NCBI RefSeq assembly: GCF_025548555.1
Contig: NZ_JAJLPA010000029.1
Coordinates: forward strand, 1-43,407
Source: Sphingomonas sp. A2-49
GTDB taxonomy: Bacteria; Pseudomonadota; Alphaproteobacteria; Sphingomonadales; Sphingomonadaceae
Length of the DNA stretch: 43,407 bases
Direction of reading: 5' to 3'
A model generated the notes under the pieces. That model searched no databases. It was given only the letters and a program-made list of their open reading frames with translations, and had not been told where the DNA came from. How positions within the stretch are numbered: position 1 is the stretch's first letter; every line of letters starts with the position of its first letter. Shown here in pieces: positions 42,282 through 43,407 of this stretch. A program made the translations under genes and the position numbers.

Positions 42282-43025
42282 ATGACCCTGTTGCGTACCG
42301 CGCTGGCGCTTGGCGGCGCGGCGATCGGCCTGATGGCGGCGACGGCGCCCGCCTCGGCCCAGTTCTTCCTGCGGTCGCACGATTTCCGCGGCGACGCGGT
42401 GACCGGTGTCGAGGCCAACCTGGGCCAGACGCTGCCCGATGCGACCCCCGCCGAACTGCGCGCCGCGATGGCGTGGAACATGCGCGCCGCGCTCAACGTC
42501 GCCGCGCTGCAATGCCAGTTCGAACCGACGCTGCTGACCCGCGAGAATTACAACGCCATCCTGCTCGACCACAAGGACGAGCTGGCCAACGTCTTCACCA
42601 CGCTGACCAAATATTTCACCCGCACGAACAAGACCGTGAAGGCCGGCCAGAACGCGCTCGATCAGTTCGGCACGCGCACCTATTCGACGTTCGCAACCGT
42701 GGCGGCGCAGTTCAACTTCTGCCAGACCGCCAGCGAGATCGGCCGCGACGCCATCTTCGCGCCGCGTGGCGGCTTCGGCGATCTGGCGCTTTCCCGCATC
42801 CGCGAATTGCGCAACAGCCTGACGCCCTATGGCGAGCAGCATTTCACCCGCGTGCTCGGCCGCGACTATGCGTCCAAGCCGCGGTTCGATCCGATCTGCT
42901 GGAACAAGAAGGGCGAGTGGGTCACCAAGAAGTGTGGCGCCTTCGCCTGGCCGCCCGTCGCCCCGACCGCCGCCGTCGCGGTCGCCGCGACCCCGCCGGC
43001 ACCGACCGAAACCGCGCTGCGCTGA
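42282..43025 (+). CDS. Exported protein of unknown function
   Basis: 247 residues. Sec signal peptide (MTLLRTALALGGAAIGLMAA to ASA-QF near 28). The mature protein has two conserved-looking Cys pairs (ALQCQFEP, FNFCQTAS and DPICWNKKGEWVTKKCGAFA) and mixed helices, ending in a Pro/Ala-rich tail. I do not recognise a characterised family; it looks like a sphingomonad-type periplasmic protein. It is transcribed toward queE, with a 13-bp hairpin between the two. Confidence 0.72.
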   Translation: MTLLRTALALGGAAIGLMAATAPASAQFFLRSHDFRGDAVTGVEANLGQTLPDATPAELRAAMAWNMRAALNVAALQCQFEPTLLTRENYNAILLDHKDELANVFTTLTKYFTRTNKTVKAGQNALDQFGTRTYSTFATVAAQFNFCQTASEIGRDAIFAPRGGFGDLALSRIRELRNSLTPYGEQHFTRVLGRDYASKPRFDPICWNKKGEWVTKKCGAFAWPPVAPTAAVAVAATPPAPTETALR

Positions 43026-43033
43026 CGCCGTCC

Positions 43034-43063
43034 GCGCTCTCCCGCCCTGCGGCGGGAGAGCGC
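43034..43063. terminator. Hairpin between convergent genes
   Basis: GCGCTCTCCCGCC (43034-43046) pairs perfectly with GGCGGGAGAGCGC (43051-43063) around CTGC. There is no T-run, so termination by this hairpin alone is uncertain; it lies between the convergent orphan gene and queE. Confidence 0.5.
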
Positions 43064-43064
43064 C

Positions 43065-43407
43065 TCAGCGCAGGCCGAGCAGCTTGTGCGTCTGGAGCGA
43101 CAGCCGCCAGTGCGGGCGTTCCATCACCAGCGCGATCGCCGCCTCGACATTCGCAGTCCCCCGCGCATCGTCCATCGGCTGGAGCAGCCGGTGGGTGAAA
43201 TCCCACCGTTCGACGTCGTCAATATCGGTACCCGGCTGCGGCCATACCAGCTTCAGTTCGTCGCCCGTCCGCTGGACGACGACACTGCCCGCCTTGGGAC
43301 TGACGCAGATCCAGTCGATCCCCGGATGCGCCGGCAGGGTGCCGTTGGTTTCGATCGCGATGGTAAAGCCGGCGGCGTGGAGCGCGTCGACCAGCGCGTC
43401 GTCGACC
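43065..43407 (-). CDS. queE: 7-carboxy-7-deazaguanine synthase, C-terminal part
   Basis: Only the last 114 codons lie in the window; the N-terminal part, with the radical SAM cysteines, is outside. Recognised by GFTIAIETNGTLPAHPGIDW, ICVSPKAGS, LLQPMDD and the final RPHWRLSLQTHKLLGLR, all characteristic of QueE. QueE makes 7-carboxy-7-deazaguanine on the way to queuosine in tRNA. Reading frame begins at 43406; the stop is at 43065-43067. Confidence 0.92.
   Translation of the reverse strand, partial: VDDALVDALHAAGFTIAIETNGTLPAHPGIDWICVSPKAGSVVVQRTGDELKLVWPQPGTDIDDVERWDFTHRLLQPMDDARGTANVEAAIALVMERPHWRLSLQTHKLLGLR

Noticed and set aside
1..43407. tRNA, rRNA genes and CRISPR arrays
   Set aside because: No tRNA-like cloverleaf ends, no rRNA segments and no regularly spaced short repeats were seen.

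Overview
The window is high-GC alphaproteobacterial DNA, most likely from Sphingomonas or a close relative in the Sphingomonadaceae. The reasons are the PhyR/NepR/EcfG general stress response locus with a PhyP-type sensor, the gene run argS-SPOR-nagZ-scpA-scpB-tatA-tatB-tatC, the petABC bc1 operon, an ATP-cone-free class I ribonucleotide reductase, and many small exported proteins of sphingomonad type. No rRNA, tRNA or CRISPR array was found. All GC remarks are by eye.

Layout, left to right. At 3-2660 is a membrane GGDEF-EAL-PilZ c-di-GMP protein. At 3077-7270 are nrdA and nrdB; they are separated by a DUF559 endonuclease gene framed by inverted REP-like elements, a DUF2171 gene and a small membrane protein. 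At 7276-8134 is a small accessory patch: a 21-bp stem hairpin just after nrdB, an orphan ORF and an overlapping DUF4160/DUF2442 pair. At 8144-13212 are a lone ExbD, an HNH protein, a beta-barrel outer-membrane protein, lipoproteins, an acidic protein and a Bcr/CflA-type MFS exporter. At 13233-16356 are bcp and glnE.

The most interesting part is 16398-20779, the general stress response locus. It holds ecfG, a 45-residue membrane protein gene and phyR on the minus strand, and nepR-phyP divergently on the plus strand. Beyond these I see three things: a 56-codon gene convergent with ecfG whose product looks like NepR; an entericidin-type lipoprotein gene; and between phyP and entericidin a compact candidate small RNA. 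The small RNA has an EcfG-like promoter, a 5' hairpin with seven C in its loop, and a terminator hairpin with nine C in its loop. EcfG-like promoters (GGAAC, 16 bases, then a TT-ending -10) precede nepR, the candidate RNA and the entericidin gene.

From 20874 to 29119 comes housekeeping: Tat export, chromosome segregation (ScpAB), cell-wall recycling (NagZ), ArgS, a type I phosphodiesterase lipoprotein and a MaoC hydratase. At 29153-30440 are a Gly/Tyr-rich lipoprotein and apt. Between apt and petC (30441-33521) lies an atypical patch. It has two direct copies of a roughly 100-bp repeat, an exported orphan protein, about 1 kb of AT-rich DNA without genes and a decayed IS3 remnant. Then follow petA-petB-petC (whose Rieske subunit carries a Tat signal), trmL, a VirJ-like hydrolase, hemF, a GNAT acetyltransferase, two overlapping membrane protein genes, lipB, a Met/Asp-rich lipoprotein, an exported orphan and the 3' part of queE, cut by the window edge.
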